Assembly (NCBI RefSeq): GCF_020731415.2
Contig: NZ_CP088276.1
Coordinates: 62,001-126,000 of the forward strand
Length of the DNA: 64,000 nucleotides
Direction of reading: 5' to 3'
Origin: Phyllobacterium sp. T1293
Lineage (GTDB): Bacteria; Pseudomonadota; Alphaproteobacteria; Rhizobiales; Rhizobiaceae
The position numbers and the translations under genes are program-made. Below are positions 9,260 to 18,948 of this stretch, piece after piece. Under the pieces are notes generated by a model. It saw nothing but the letters and a program-made list of their open reading frames with translations, was not told where the DNA came from and searched no databases. Position 1 is the stretch's first letter; each line of letters begins with the position of its first letter.

Positions 9260-10408
9260 TTAGTCCGGCAACTCGGACCTGATAAGAGCAGGTGCGGTAT
9301 TCTTGAGTAGCGCAACCAATTGGCTTTGCTGATGCGTGCCGGTCTTGTGAAACAGCCGCTCCACATAAGCGCGCGCCGTGGAGTTCTTCAGATTTGTCAT
9401 TTTTGCTGCGTCTTTCAAAGAAAGACCTGACGCAATCAGACAGGCCAATCTGGCTTCGGATGGGGTCAGCTTGAAAACAGCCCGGATATGTTCGTTCAGA
9501 CCTTCCGAATTCCCCATATGTATCTTCTTCAGGACGACCGTCGCGCAGTATCCGTTAGTGCCTGCTGCGACTGATGCATCGAACGCTGGCGCAACTTCCA
9601 GAACACAATCGGCTCCCGCCCCGGTTTCTGAACGTCGTTCCAATACGATTCGTCCTGCTGAACCGGTCGTCCCGCCAACCACGCCGTATCCACAGGTTTC
9701 GGCAATCAGTTTTCGCAGTGGCCGAAGAATGTGGGGCTTGGCTGCAAGAAATCCATCTCGTAGCGTCAAGGCTGTCTCATCGGTTGTGAGCCATGCTTTG
9801 GCAATATCATTGATTTCAAGAATGCGCAGATCTGGAGTAACCAGCATCATGCCGAAAGACAGACGTGAAAATGTAGAACGCAATGCGTTTGCGATCTTTA
9901 TCTGCTTGTTGATCAGGCTTGCCCGCTCGAAATGCGGAACCAGCAACTCAAAAATTTCAACATCCTTGTAGTTGCATGTGTCAGGTTTGGCATTGCGCGT
10001 TATATCAATCAGCATCGCGTTGTCAGTCGTACGGTCATCATATGATCTAGCATGGGGATTGTGCGATTTTACCCGCGTCTTGCCAAAGTCGCGGCGGCTA
10101 TATTGGCTGATATCAAAGACGTTCGTGCCGGAGGAGAGGTTCTCGGGGCCCCTGTTGGAAGAAAAATTGCCGGCGATTTGAGACCGGTCGAGATCATTGC
10201 TGTAATTCGGGAAATAGCCGTGGCCCGGATTGGCTGAAAAGGCATTGCTTGCCAGCTTGTATATGGAGTGATTGGTGACGGGTATGCTGGGGCTGTCCAG
10301 AAATTCGCGTATCGTCTTGACCGCTGGGTTCCATTGTTCAGGATTGTGGGCAGCTTGATAAATCAGGCCAATCAGTTCAATAACCTGCGCAAGCGTCGGT
10401 TCTATCAT
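9260..10408 (-). CDS. LuxR-type transcriptional regulator
   Basis: A 382-aa protein with a C-terminal LuxR-type helix-turn-helix (LTPSEARLACLIASGLSLKDAAKMTNL, then STARAYVERLFHKTG). The central region (about residues 185-290) is plausibly a PAS-like sensor: LSFGMMLVTPDLRILEINDIAKAWL is a common PAS opening. The N-terminal part is polar and unassigned. It is convergent with the LuxR gene downstream of aguA and divergent from a LysR gene 167 bases upstream. No metabolic gene shares its strand, so its targets are unknown. Confidence 0.8.
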   Translation of the reverse strand: MIEPTLAQVIELIGLIYQAAHNPEQWNPAVKTIREFLDSPSIPVTNHSIYKLASNAFSANPGHGYFPNYSNDLDRSQIAGNFSSNRGPENLSSGTNVFDISQYSRRDFGKTRVKSHNPHARSYDDRTTDNAMLIDITRNAKPDTCNYKDVEIFELLVPHFERASLINKQIKIANALRSTFSRLSFGMMLVTPDLRILEINDIAKAWLTTDETALTLRDGFLAAKPHILRPLRKLIAETCGYGVVGGTTGSAGRIVLERRSETGAGADCVLEVAPAFDASVAAGTNGYCATVVLKKIHMGNSEGLNEHIRAVFKLTPSEARLACLIASGLSLKDAAKMTNLKNSTARAYVERLFHKTGTHQQSQLVALLKNTAPALIRSELPD

Positions 10409-10575
10409 GGCAAATCCTTCTGATGGCTAATTCCGTTTGGCGCGCTAGATCTGTCGGCCTCCGTCGGAAAGGCGCATCCAACTTTGATATCCAGAGCGAC
10501 CGGAATTTAAGCTGAAAATTGAGATCAAGAAAATTAATGTTGAAGGTATCTGGCATTATCGTTCATAATGCTGGG

Positions 10576-11430
10576 ATGTCGCGAAATCTGGATATTGACC
10601 TTCTCAGAACATTTATGGCGGTTGCCGATCACGGCAGCATGACGGCCGCCGCAAATGCACGTTACCTAACGCAGAGTGCTGTCAGTCAGCAGATCAAGCG
10701 GTTTGAGGACATGCTCGGATCGACCCTTTTTGAACGGAATCGCCGTGGTCTTCGACTGACACCCCCGGGTGAACGACTGCTTACCAAGGCACGGCGTATT
10801 CTGGCGCTCAATGATGATATCTGGTCGGAGATGACAGCGGATGCTCTGCAAGGCAAAGTCAGGCTTGGTTTGCCCTACGATCTTGTCAGCGTCATCACCG
10901 TGCCGGTTCTGAAAGCTTATGCCGAAGCTTATCCGCTCGTTGAAGTGTCTTTGATGTGCGCGTCTTCACCGGAGTTAACGACGGCGCTGGACAGGCGGGA
11001 GGTCGATCTTGTCCTGCTCGAAGAGGAAGTCGATTCAGATCAGGCTGAATACTCGCGTGTGGAGCAGCTTGTCTGGATCGGTGCCAGAAATGGCGGAGCG
11101 CATTTGAAGACGCCCCTGCCTGTATCGATGGTCGCTGAAACCTGTGCGTTCCGCCCCGCGGTTCTTTCTGCACTCGGGCATCAGGCGCGACCGTGGAGAA
11201 CAGTTTTCGAGAACGGCAATATTGAGGCCACCATGGCCATGGTGCGGGCTGACCTTGCTATCACGGCATTGTTGACCAGTACGGTTCCAGCTGATCTTCG
11301 CATATTGACAGCCGATGACGGCCTTCCTGATCTGCCGCAGTTTTCTATCGGTCTGCATATAGCGAAAGGCAGTGTAACGTCGCCCGTATCAGAAATGGCG
11401 AAGTATATTCGCGCTGGCTTGACGGGTTGA
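10576..11430 (+). CDS. LysR-family transcriptional regulator
   Basis: Regulator of 284 aa with the LysR winged helix at residues 5-64 (DLLRTFMAVADHGSMTAAA, TQSAVSQQIKRFE) and a shortened effector domain. ATG 10576 places the HTH at the usual distance from the N terminus; upstream in-frame starts would add an atypical tail of 13 or 19 residues. It lies 89 bases before the ProC-like gene on the same strand, so that reductase is the first candidate target. Confidence 0.85.
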   Translation: MSRNLDIDLLRTFMAVADHGSMTAAANARYLTQSAVSQQIKRFEDMLGSTLFERNRRGLRLTPPGERLLTKARRILALNDDIWSEMTADALQGKVRLGLPYDLVSVITVPVLKAYAEAYPLVEVSLMCASSPELTTALDRREVDLVLLEEEVDSDQAEYSRVEQLVWIGARNGGAHLKTPLPVSMVAETCAFRPAVLSALGHQARPWRTVFENGNIEATMAMVRADLAITALLTSTVPADLRILTADDGLPDLPQFSIGLHIAKGSVTSPVSEMAKYIRAGLTG

Positions 11431-11519
11431 GTTGGCATCTGCCCACCTGCTTCAAAGCGTTTGCAAAGCTCGGCGACTGGATTGCATTATGACATGTGGA
11501 TTCGTCAACACTGCGGGGA

Positions 11520-12293
11520 ATGATGAAGTTAGGTTTTGTAGGGTCTGGTGCGATCACCGAGGCAGTTATCACTGGCCTGATGAAATCAAGGTCGGATATC
11601 AGTGCTATCGTGGTTTCGCCGCGCAGTGCGCATATCGCATCCCGGCTGGCAGCCAAATTTCCCGTCGTACGCGTGGGAATGGATAATCAGGATGTGGTTG
11701 ACAGCGCCGAGATCGTGTTTCTTGCAGTACGACCGCAAATTGCTGAAGAAGTGATAGCCGAGCTTAGATTTCGCGAACACATGCAGGTCGTGAGCTTTAT
11801 TGCTGCTGTCCAAATCGAGGCACTTGCCAACTGGATCAAGGTACCAGTCACGATCACCCGGACAATCCCTCTGCCATTCGTGGCTGAGTTACAGGGCGCG
11901 ACAGCAATCTATCCGCCCAACGAGCTGATCGCGGACTTGTTTTCCCCGCTTGGGACCGCAGTTCAAGCAAGAGACCTCAAGCAGTACAATCTTTTTGGTG
12001 CAGCGAGTGCGCTGATGGCCACGTATTTTGGGTTGCTGGAAACAAGCGCCCGTTGGCTTGAAGCGGAAGGAATGTCCTATGATCAGGCGAGCAGCTATTT
12101 AAGACAGTTGTTTGGTGGGCTGTCCCATGTAACGGGCGCATCGCAGGCGCAATCATTCGAGGAAATGGCGTCTGAGTTTTCGACAAAGGGTGGGCTGAAC
12201 GAGCAGGTATTCACTGAATTTACCGGCAATGGTGGAACGAAGGCTCTGACACTCGCTCTTGAATCCGTACTCAGGCGTATTGAACAGGGGTGA
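11520..12293 (+). CDS. Pyrroline-5-carboxylate reductase-like NAD(P)-binding protein
   Basis: A 257-aa protein beginning with a Rossmann dinucleotide motif (LGFVGSGAITEAV) as in ProC, followed by the conserved FLAVRPQ strand and SFIAAV. The C-terminal dimerisation helices are present, but the ProC signature near the end (PGGTT) reads TKGGLNEQ here, so the substrate may not be pyrroline-5-carboxylate. Related paralogs are often found beside amino-acid catabolic regulators. The first ATG (11520) follows GGGGA. Its two same-strand LysR neighbours suggest an inducible degradative or detoxifying step. Family confidence is good, exact reaction unknown. Confidence 0.75.
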   Translation: MMKLGFVGSGAITEAVITGLMKSRSDISAIVVSPRSAHIASRLAAKFPVVRVGMDNQDVVDSAEIVFLAVRPQIAEEVIAELRFREHMQVVSFIAAVQIEALANWIKVPVTITRTIPLPFVAELQGATAIYPPNELIADLFSPLGTAVQARDLKQYNLFGAASALMATYFGLLETSARWLEAEGMSYDQASSYLRQLFGGLSHVTGASQAQSFEEMASEFSTKGGLNEQVFTEFTGNGGTKALTLALESVLRRIEQG

Positions 12294-12404
12294 TTGAGCG
12301 AAACCTGTCGGCAGTTCGTTGGTCGTCCACCTTTGCTGGCAGGAGGCGTACCGCGGCTTCTTCTGTTACCAGAGCTTAGAGACCCCAAACTGGAGACTAT
12401 CGGT

Positions 12405-13340
12405 ATGAACACGCGATTTCTGGAAGCATTCGTGTGGGTGGCGCGACTGGGCAGTTTCCGCAGTGCAGCTGACCGGCTCAATATGACACAAAGCGCCATT
12501 TCCAGCCGTATCGCCTCACTCGAAAGCGAGTTCGGGAAACGTCTGTTCGACCGTGAAGTGCGCGAAGTTCGTATTACAACCGCAGGGCGCATGTTGCTCG
12601 ACTATGCAGAGCGCATCTTGGATCTTTCCCGTGAGATGAATGGGGCATTGGCGCCCGGCGCCAAGCTAACCGGCACTGTTCGCATCGGTGCTGTCGAAAC
12701 CATTCTCTACACTTGGCTCATTCCGTTTCTGGAGCGTGTACGTCAGGCGCATGGGGAACTGGAAATCGAACTGACTGCGGAGCCGACGATCCGGCTGCAC
12801 GAACAGTTGCGGCGAGGGCAGCTCGATATCGCCTTGCAGACCAATGCCATTCTGGGTGACGGAATTCTCAACCAGCGGATGGGAACGATGCCGATGGCGT
12901 GGATCGGCAGGCCTGAAGATGATTGGGGCGACGGCAGTCCATTGCCGATTGCGCGATTTGTCCAGCGGCCAGCCATAACAATGTCGCGGGGATCGCAGCC
13001 TCACGACGCACTTTTGCAGGCTTGCCGGGATGCGGGGATTCAACCCAAACGCGTGCATTGCGTAAGCTCACTTGCCGCAATATCGCGTTTGGTGAGTGCA
13101 GGTTTTGGCGCGGCACTTGTGCCTTTGGCGCCTTTCCGTGACGAACTGTCTGCAGGTCGATTGGTTGTTATCCCATGTGCCACCCGGATGGTTCAGCTGC
13201 ATCTTATGGCCAGCCTTATGACAGACCCGAGTAGCCAGACAGTCGAGGTTATTGGGGCCATGGCGCGGCAAGAGGCTGCGCAGTATGCGCTCAGTGTAGG
13301 CCCTGACTTCGCTATCCCCGGACCCGAGGAGGCCAGATAA
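12405..13340 (+). CDS. LysR-family transcriptional regulator
   Basis: Regulator of 311 aa. Residues 1-60 hold the LysR helix-turn-helix (FLEAFVWVARLGSFRSAADRL, TQSAISSRIASLE). The effector domain continues to about residue 295 with an acidic-proline tail. ATG 12405 is chosen over an upstream TTG at 12294 because CTGGAG at 12391-12396 precedes it and the HTH then starts at the N terminus. It stands before the alpha/beta-barrel, MFS, DUF2848 and amidase genes and may activate them. Confidence 0.86.
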   Translation: MNTRFLEAFVWVARLGSFRSAADRLNMTQSAISSRIASLESEFGKRLFDREVREVRITTAGRMLLDYAERILDLSREMNGALAPGAKLTGTVRIGAVETILYTWLIPFLERVRQAHGELEIELTAEPTIRLHEQLRRGQLDIALQTNAILGDGILNQRMGTMPMAWIGRPEDDWGDGSPLPIARFVQRPAITMSRGSQPHDALLQACRDAGIQPKRVHCVSSLAAISRLVSAGFGAALVPLAPFRDELSAGRLVVIPCATRMVQLHLMASLMTDPSSQTVEVIGAMARQEAAQYALSVGPDFAIPGPEEAR

Positions 13341-13521
13341 AAGCATATGTAATTCATAGTCTTAGTCGTTTTATTCGATTTGAAAGATGGGTTGTGGGAG
13401 CCGAAAATTGATTGCCCGGCTTCAAACAGTTTTATCGATCGCTCGTGATCGGAAAAACGCGTTTGACCCAAACTCACTTGTTCGTTGTTCTTTACCTCAT
13501 CATTATGGAGGCATTGATCAA

Positions 13522-14241
13522 ATGACAGGACAGAACACTGCAACGCAGGAAGAGGCAGTTCCAGCACCGTCGGGTATGCTGTTTGTCTGGTCTGATGTCG
13601 ACCCTTCGGCCGAAGATGATTATAATCGATGGTATGACCGGGAGCATGTGGAAGAACGTGTGCGCATTCCCGGTTTCAGTTCCGGCACACGGTATCAGAT
13701 CATTGGTGCGGGTCGCCGTTACCTTGGTCTCTACAGAACAACCTCCCTCGATGTTTTCGCCAGTCCCACCTACGAGAAAGCCTTCACACGTCAGACCCCA
13801 TGGTCTGTAACCAATCTGGGCCGGATGATTGATCCGATGCGCCGCGTCTGTTCTGTGACTGCCGAGACAGGATTTGGAACCGGAGCATATCTGGCGGTTC
13901 TGCGGCTTGATCGATTGCCAAACGAAAAAGAAATGGCGGCGTTTCGTGGAGCAGGGGCATTGGTTCAGGAATTGCCGGGTGTTATTTCAACATCGCTCCT
14001 TATTCCGGACACGATCAAATCCACGCCATTGCCCAATGAAGTCAGAGATGGACGTGTTCTCGATCCCATACTGTTGATTGAGGCCAGCAGCGAAAAAGTG
14101 GCCCGCGAAGCTGCTTCCAAGGCGAGCAATTTCATCTCGCCCGATGCGTCCTTACAAACGGCATTCCTTGAGTTGCTGTGGCAACTGCAGGCATCTGACC
14201 TGTCGTCACATGTGAGCGACACGCAGACCGTCGCTGCCTAA
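13522..14241 (+). CDS. Two-repeat dimeric alpha/beta-barrel protein (EthD/DUF4286-like)
   Basis: Cytoplasmic protein of 239 aa. Residues 20-60 (DPSAEDDYNRWYDREHVEERVRIPGF with neighbours) show the WY...EH...PGF pattern of ferredoxin-fold dimeric alpha/beta barrels, and the second half (AYLAVLRLDRLP, then ELPGVISTSLL) looks like a degenerate second copy. Such proteins often act as small isomerases, lactonases or binding proteins in degradative clusters. ATG 13522 has GGAGG ten bases upstream, whereas the open frame continues back to 13387 without a ribosome site. It begins a run of four same-strand genes ending with the amidase. Exact function unknown. Confidence 0.65.
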   Translation: MTGQNTATQEEAVPAPSGMLFVWSDVDPSAEDDYNRWYDREHVEERVRIPGFSSGTRYQIIGAGRRYLGLYRTTSLDVFASPTYEKAFTRQTPWSVTNLGRMIDPMRRVCSVTAETGFGTGAYLAVLRLDRLPNEKEMAAFRGAGALVQELPGVISTSLLIPDTIKSTPLPNEVRDGRVLDPILLIEASSEKVAREAASKASNFISPDASLQTAFLELLWQLQASDLSSHVSDTQTVAA

Positions 14242-14366
14242 ACCGCTCACTTTGGTTCTGCATCAACCAAGAAGGATTGAATCTGAAATGTTTCGCACGG
14301 CCATCGCAAGGGCGTGTCATCCGAAGAACAATCTTACCTACAAGAAAAACAATAGAGGGGTTACTC

Positions 14367-15683
14367 ATGCAAACTGCAAGCACTGTCGACCACATCCAAG
14401 CACCCGGTCATTCACAAAATCAAACCAAACGGCTGGCCACAGCCAGTATGGTGGGTACCACGCTCGAGTGGTATGATTTCACCATTTATAATACTATGGC
14501 GGCGCTGGTATTCAGCCACCTGTTCTTTCCCAATTTTGACCCTTTGGCGGGAACCATCCTCGCCTTTTCAACCTATGCCGTTGGCTATGTGTCGAGGCCT
14601 TTGGGCGGCATTATATTTGGTCATCTTGGCGATAAGCTAGGCCGCCGTGCGGTGCTGGTGGCAACATTGATCGCAATGGGCCTGACAACCGCTTTGATGG
14701 GTCTGCTTCCAACCTATGCATCAATTGGAGCACTTGCGCCGCTACTTCTGGTCGCTCTCCGTTTCCTGCAGGGCGTCGCTCTCGGCGGCGAATGGGCAGG
14801 GGCTGTTCTGCTCTCGGTGGAGCATGGCAGGCAAGATCGACGGGGACTCAATGCATCATGGACTCAGGTAGGCCCGTCATTTGGGACATTGCTTGGTACA
14901 GGTTTGATTGCAGCGATTACCGCGACGATGTCTGACGAGGCATTTCTGGCTTGGGGTTGGCGCATTCCTTTCATCGTCAGTCTTGCTCTGGTCACGTTCG
15001 GCCTTTGGGTAAGGAGTGGGGTAGGTGAGTCTCCGATGTTCAAAAGCCTTGAGGAGTCGGCTGCCAAAGCAAAAGCACCCATCAAGGAAGTTCTGAGCCT
15101 TCACTGGCGTCGCCTGCTTCTTGCTGGCGGCTCGCGCATCGGATCTGATGTTCTGTATGGGTTGATCGTTGTTTTTACACTGACTTACGTGACGACCGTA
15201 TTGCATCTGCCGCGTTCCACGGCCCTTGTTGCCGTGCTCATCGGCACCGCCTGTAACGCTGTTGCCGTGCCGTTCTTTGGAGCCTTGTCGGACCGTTGGG
15301 GACGGCGCACGGTTTATGGTCTTGGTACAGCGGGTGCTATCGTTTGGGCATTTGTGTTCTTTATGCTTCTCGACACGGCACAGCCGCTGATGATCGTTTT
15401 AGCTGTTGTCGTCGGATTACTTCTGCATGCCGCCATGTATGGGCCACAGGCTTCCTTCGTGATTGAGCAATTTCCGACGCGGGTTCGCTACAGTGGTTCA
15501 TCCCTCGCCTATACATTTGCGGGGATTGTCGGCGGTGGTTTTGCGCCCTTGATCATCGCGGCGCTGTTCCAGAATTATAACCACACCGTCGCAATCTCTC
15601 TCTACGTGGCTGGCGCTTTGTGCGTGACGGGTCTGGCCCTGTTGTTTGCCCGTGAAACAGCACACAGGCCACTTGAAGACTAA
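14367..15683 (+). CDS. MFS transporter, metabolite:H+ symporter (MHS) type
   Basis: Inner-membrane secondary transporter of 438 aa with about 12 hydrophobic segments. It carries the MHS opening (ASMVGTTLEWYDFTIYNTMAALVF split over the first helix), the loop 2-3 motif GHLGDKLGRRAVLV and the related loop 8-9 motif GALSDRWGRRTVYG. Family members import shikimate, dicarboxylates, proline/betaine or aromatic acids with protons. AGAGGGG lies before ATG 14367; the open frame upstream has no such support. With the DUF2848 and amidase genes downstream it probably imports the amide or acid they process. Confidence 0.87.
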   Translation: MQTASTVDHIQAPGHSQNQTKRLATASMVGTTLEWYDFTIYNTMAALVFSHLFFPNFDPLAGTILAFSTYAVGYVSRPLGGIIFGHLGDKLGRRAVLVATLIAMGLTTALMGLLPTYASIGALAPLLLVALRFLQGVALGGEWAGAVLLSVEHGRQDRRGLNASWTQVGPSFGTLLGTGLIAAITATMSDEAFLAWGWRIPFIVSLALVTFGLWVRSGVGESPMFKSLEESAAKAKAPIKEVLSLHWRRLLLAGGSRIGSDVLYGLIVVFTLTYVTTVLHLPRSTALVAVLIGTACNAVAVPFFGALSDRWGRRTVYGLGTAGAIVWAFVFFMLLDTAQPLMIVLAVVVGLLLHAAMYGPQASFVIEQFPTRVRYSGSSLAYTFAGIVGGGFAPLIIAALFQNYNHTVAISLYVAGALCVTGLALLFARETAHRPLED

Positions 15684-15731
15684 TTGGCCTTCAACCGGAT
15701 GATCTCACAAACAGGAGTTAGGAGTTCTGTC

Positions 15732-16409
15732 ATGCATGTCCTTTCCTTTGTACTACCTGACGGCCAAGAGTTGCGTGCTCCGATCAACTCTCTCGTCATT
15801 GCGGGCTGGGCGGGACGCAATCTTGCGGCCGTCGAGCACCATATCGAAGAACTCGCAGTGCTGGGCGTTCCCCGGCCCAGCACTGTGCCGCTCTATTATC
15901 GTGTCGCGGCAGATCAGTTGACGACCTCCTCTGAAGTTGAGGTCCTCGGGCCTGAAAGTTCGGGGGAGGCCGAGATCATGATTTTATCGTTTGAGGGAGA
16001 ACTCTTCGTTGGTCTTGGATCAGACCATACGGATCGCAAGGTGGAAACTTATTCCGTCGCAGTCTCGAAACAACTTTGTACCAAGCCTGTGGCACGCGCG
16101 TTGTGGCGATTTGAAGAGGTGGAAAAGCACTGGGACGAATTGCAGCTTCGATCATGGATTACGGTTTCTGGTGAACGCGTTATCTATCAGGAAGGTAGCG
16201 TGGCATCGCTGTTAAATCCTCGGGAATTGATCCGCCGTCATACCGAGAACGCAGCTCTAGCATCCGGGACAGCGATGTTTTGCGGCACCTTGGCAGCGAT
16301 CGGGGGAATAAGGTCATCAGATCGGTTTGAAATGGAGCTGAATGACCCCGTGTTGAAGCGGACAATCAGGCATGCATACGATGCACAAGTCTTGCCTATG
16401 GTCGCTTGA
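15732..16409 (+). CDS. DUF2848-family protein
   Basis: A 225-aa protein recognised as DUF2848 by the block around GSDHTDRKVETYSVAVSKQ and the preceding VPRPSTVPLYYRV, patterns reminiscent of the fumarylacetoacetate hydrolase fold with acidic metal-binding residues. A hydrolase or decarboxylase role is inferred from that likeness only. The start ATG 15732 has GGAG-type sites just upstream (two copies in the preceding 20 bases). DUF2848 genes commonly sit beside amidases and transporters, as here. Confidence 0.75.
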   Translation: MHVLSFVLPDGQELRAPINSLVIAGWAGRNLAAVEHHIEELAVLGVPRPSTVPLYYRVAADQLTTSSEVEVLGPESSGEAEIMILSFEGELFVGLGSDHTDRKVETYSVAVSKQLCTKPVARALWRFEEVEKHWDELQLRSWITVSGERVIYQEGSVASLLNPRELIRRHTENAALASGTAMFCGTLAAIGGIRSSDRFEMELNDPVLKRTIRHAYDAQVLPMVA

Positions 16410-16512
16410 AGACGATATTGTAAGGGGCTCCTGTCTCTAGCTCTCTTCTTCTGTACCCAATAAGCTGAAGCGATCAGCCAAGCTATGCAATCACCACTCA
16501 CACGAGGGGCAT

Positions 16513-17985
16513 ATGATGGATAAAGAACGGCGCGCGATCCTTCAAGCAGGTGCTATTGGCGCAGCCATGGCTGGCGTCAATTCTTTCCTTCCCCATGCGT
16601 TTGCTTCTACATCAGGAAATTCCATGCACGATCGATCGATTACGGACCTTTCACGCAGCCTTTCAGAGGGCAAAACCACAAGCCGGCAATTGGTTGATGA
16701 TGCGTTGGCCGCGATCAATGACCCTAACGGTGAAGGCAAGCCTTCATTCATCAAGGTTCATGCTGAGAAAGCGAAGCTGGCGGCTGACGCAATCGATGCA
16801 AAGCGCAAGCAAGGTCACAAGCTGCCAGTTCTTGCCGGCATCCCTATATCCGTGAAGGACTTGTTTGACGAAGCTGGAGAAACGACACTTGGCGGATCAA
16901 CGGTGTTGATTGGTCAGCCCGCTGCGACGAAGGATTCCATTGTTGTCCAGCGTTTGAGAGAGGCGGGAGCCATTATAATTGGCCGCACCAATACGGTCGA
17001 ATTTGCCTACACAGGTCTTGGCATCAATCCACATTACGGCACTCCCAAAAATGTCTTCGATCGTGCGACGGGACGCATTCCCGGTGGTTCGACCTCAGGC
17101 GGTGCCATTTCCGTAGCGGACGGAATGGCGGCAGGTGCGATTGGTACGGATACAGGTGGATCACTGCGCATCCCCGCCGCTCTCAATGGCCTTGTCGGCT
17201 TCAAGCCGACACAGCGGCGGGTAACGCTCGATGGCGTCATGCCACTTTCAACGTCTTTTGACTCCGCCGGTCCAATTGGATGGACCGTGGAAGATTGCAT
17301 CCTGTTGGACAGCGTCATCGCGGATCAAAAACTGGCGGCCCCAAAAAGTCTGGCTTTGAAAGATTTGCGGTTTGCTGTGCCGAAGGTTTATTTTCAGAAT
17401 GACCTTTCGCCGGAAGTGGCAAATGCTTTTCATGCAGCGCTATCGAAATTGTCAGCCGCAGGCGCAGAAATCGTCGAGCTGCCGATGGCCGAATTTGAGA
17501 TGACACCCACAATCAATCCCAAGGGAATGATAACGGCCTCGGAAGCCTATGCCTGGCATCGCAAATTCCTGAAGGATGGAGCAGACAAGTACGACCCGCG
17601 CGTTCTTGCGCGGATCAAGACTGGTGAAACCATACTGGCCGCCGATTATGTTGATCTGCAGACACTCAGGCGCCAGTTCATACGCAATGTTAATGCGGCA
17701 GCGGCGGGTTATGACGCCATGCTGATGCCGACAACGCCTGATGTGGCGCCGCCCATCGCTGACGTCATCAAGGACGACGAGACCTATTACCGGATCAATG
17801 GGCGCATGCTGCGCAATCCATCCGCAGTTAACATCTTCGACGGTTGCGCCTTGTCGGTCCCATGTCATGAGGCTGGAAACGCACCGGTTGGACTTATGAT
17901 CGCTGGAGTTCAGAATCAGGACCAGCATATCTTGGCTGTCGGACGATCAATTGAATCCGTAGTCGGGCCTTCCCGTGGGCGGTAA
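16513..17985 (+). CDS. Amidase-signature hydrolase with Tat-like signal
   Basis: Amidase-signature enzyme of 490 aa. The Ser-cisSer-Lys triad is visible: K115 (PISVKDLFD), S195 (GGSTSGGAIS) and S217 (DTGGSLRIP). The N terminus (MDKERRAILQAGAIGAAMAG, cleavage after HAFA near residue 31) looks like a twin-arginine or Sec export signal, placing the enzyme in the periplasm, unlike most cytoplasmic family members. It closes the MFS/DUF2848 gene run, so it may release an acid from an external amide before uptake. Substrate unknown. Confidence 0.87.
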   Translation: MMDKERRAILQAGAIGAAMAGVNSFLPHAFASTSGNSMHDRSITDLSRSLSEGKTTSRQLVDDALAAINDPNGEGKPSFIKVHAEKAKLAADAIDAKRKQGHKLPVLAGIPISVKDLFDEAGETTLGGSTVLIGQPAATKDSIVVQRLREAGAIIIGRTNTVEFAYTGLGINPHYGTPKNVFDRATGRIPGGSTSGGAISVADGMAAGAIGTDTGGSLRIPAALNGLVGFKPTQRRVTLDGVMPLSTSFDSAGPIGWTVEDCILLDSVIADQKLAAPKSLALKDLRFAVPKVYFQNDLSPEVANAFHAALSKLSAAGAEIVELPMAEFEMTPTINPKGMITASEAYAWHRKFLKDGADKYDPRVLARIKTGETILAADYVDLQTLRRQFIRNVNAAAAGYDAMLMPTTPDVAPPIADVIKDDETYYRINGRMLRNPSAVNIFDGCALSVPCHEAGNAPVGLMIAGVQNQDQHILAVGRSIESVVGPSRGR

Positions 17986-18036
17986 TACAGTTCTGCAACG
18001 GCTCATGCCTGAGTTGCGACCAGTGCCAGATGCCGC

Positions 18037-18945
18037 TCACGGTTTTTGAGATGGTATTATCTGGTGAGCCGCTTGTTGTCGTCCAATCTGCAACATCGCG
18101 ATACCGGTGAGAATAAGGATAACAGCTGCCAATTCCAGCCAGCCCACTTTCTCACCGGCGATCCAGCCGATGAGCAACGCGACAACCGGTGTGATATAGG
18201 TCGAGCCTGACGACGCAATAGCACCGAGTTTTTCCAGCAAGAAATAATAAAGCAGAAAGGCAGTTCCGGTGCCCAAAACGCCAAGTCCAACCACTAGGCC
18301 GATGGCCGCATGAGAATTCTCTAGTATCCGCCCGATCCCGGAGAAATCAGTCAGCGGGAGTAGGACAATCAAGGCCAATCCCATTTGCCAGGTGACAAGC
18401 GCCAGAGGCTGCAAGCTGAGGGGTGACAGAAAGCGGCGGACGTAAACATACGACAGTCCAAGGACGATCGCACCTGACAGCATCCATATAACACCTACCA
18501 GATTGACGGGGTTGTTTTCTCCCTCCCAGGGTCTTGTAATCAGAACAATGCCGACAAAGCCTAAGACAACCCCTATCGCCATCAATCTGTTGAATTTCTC
18601 AGTTTGCAGAAACAGGAGCGAAGAGATCGAAGTGAACAAGGCTATCGACCCACCCAGCACGCCAGCGATGCCCGAGGGGAGCAACTGTGTACCTTTCACA
18701 ATTGCAAAGTAGTAAAAAGCGGTTGCCGCAACAGCCATGACGAAAAAATGCGGCAGATGACGCAACTGACTGCGATCGATCATACCTTTATGCCAAGCCG
18801 TGAATGCCAGTGGCAGAAAGCCGAAAAATACCCGCAAAAAGACGATCTGTTCAGGGCTGATAAGGACAGCCGCCCATTTCATATAGATGAAATTGGAACC
18901 CCAGATTAGTCCAAGCAATATGAACGCAGCATAGGTAAGTATCAT
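18037..18945 (-). CDS. EamA/DMT-family transporter
   Basis: Membrane protein of 302 aa with ten hydrophobic segments in two EamA halves, the drug/metabolite exporter fold. Typical short motifs such as GLIWGSNFIYMKWA near the N terminus and ITPVVALLIGW in the second half are present. It is convergent with the amidase gene and divergent from the GlxA-type regulator at 19082; a 12-base inverted repeat spans that divergent region and lies on this gene's ribosome site. It most likely exports an amino acid or related metabolite. Confidence 0.85.
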   Translation of the reverse strand: MILTYAAFILLGLIWGSNFIYMKWAAVLISPEQIVFLRVFFGFLPLAFTAWHKGMIDRSQLRHLPHFFVMAVAATAFYYFAIVKGTQLLPSGIAGVLGGSIALFTSISSLLFLQTEKFNRLMAIGVVLGFVGIVLITRPWEGENNPVNLVGVIWMLSGAIVLGLSYVYVRRFLSPLSLQPLALVTWQMGLALIVLLPLTDFSGIGRILENSHAAIGLVVGLGVLGTGTAFLLYYFLLEKLGAIASSGSTYITPVVALLIGWIAGEKVGWLELAAVILILTGIAMLQIGRQQAAHQIIPSQKP

Positions 18946-18948
18946 GGG

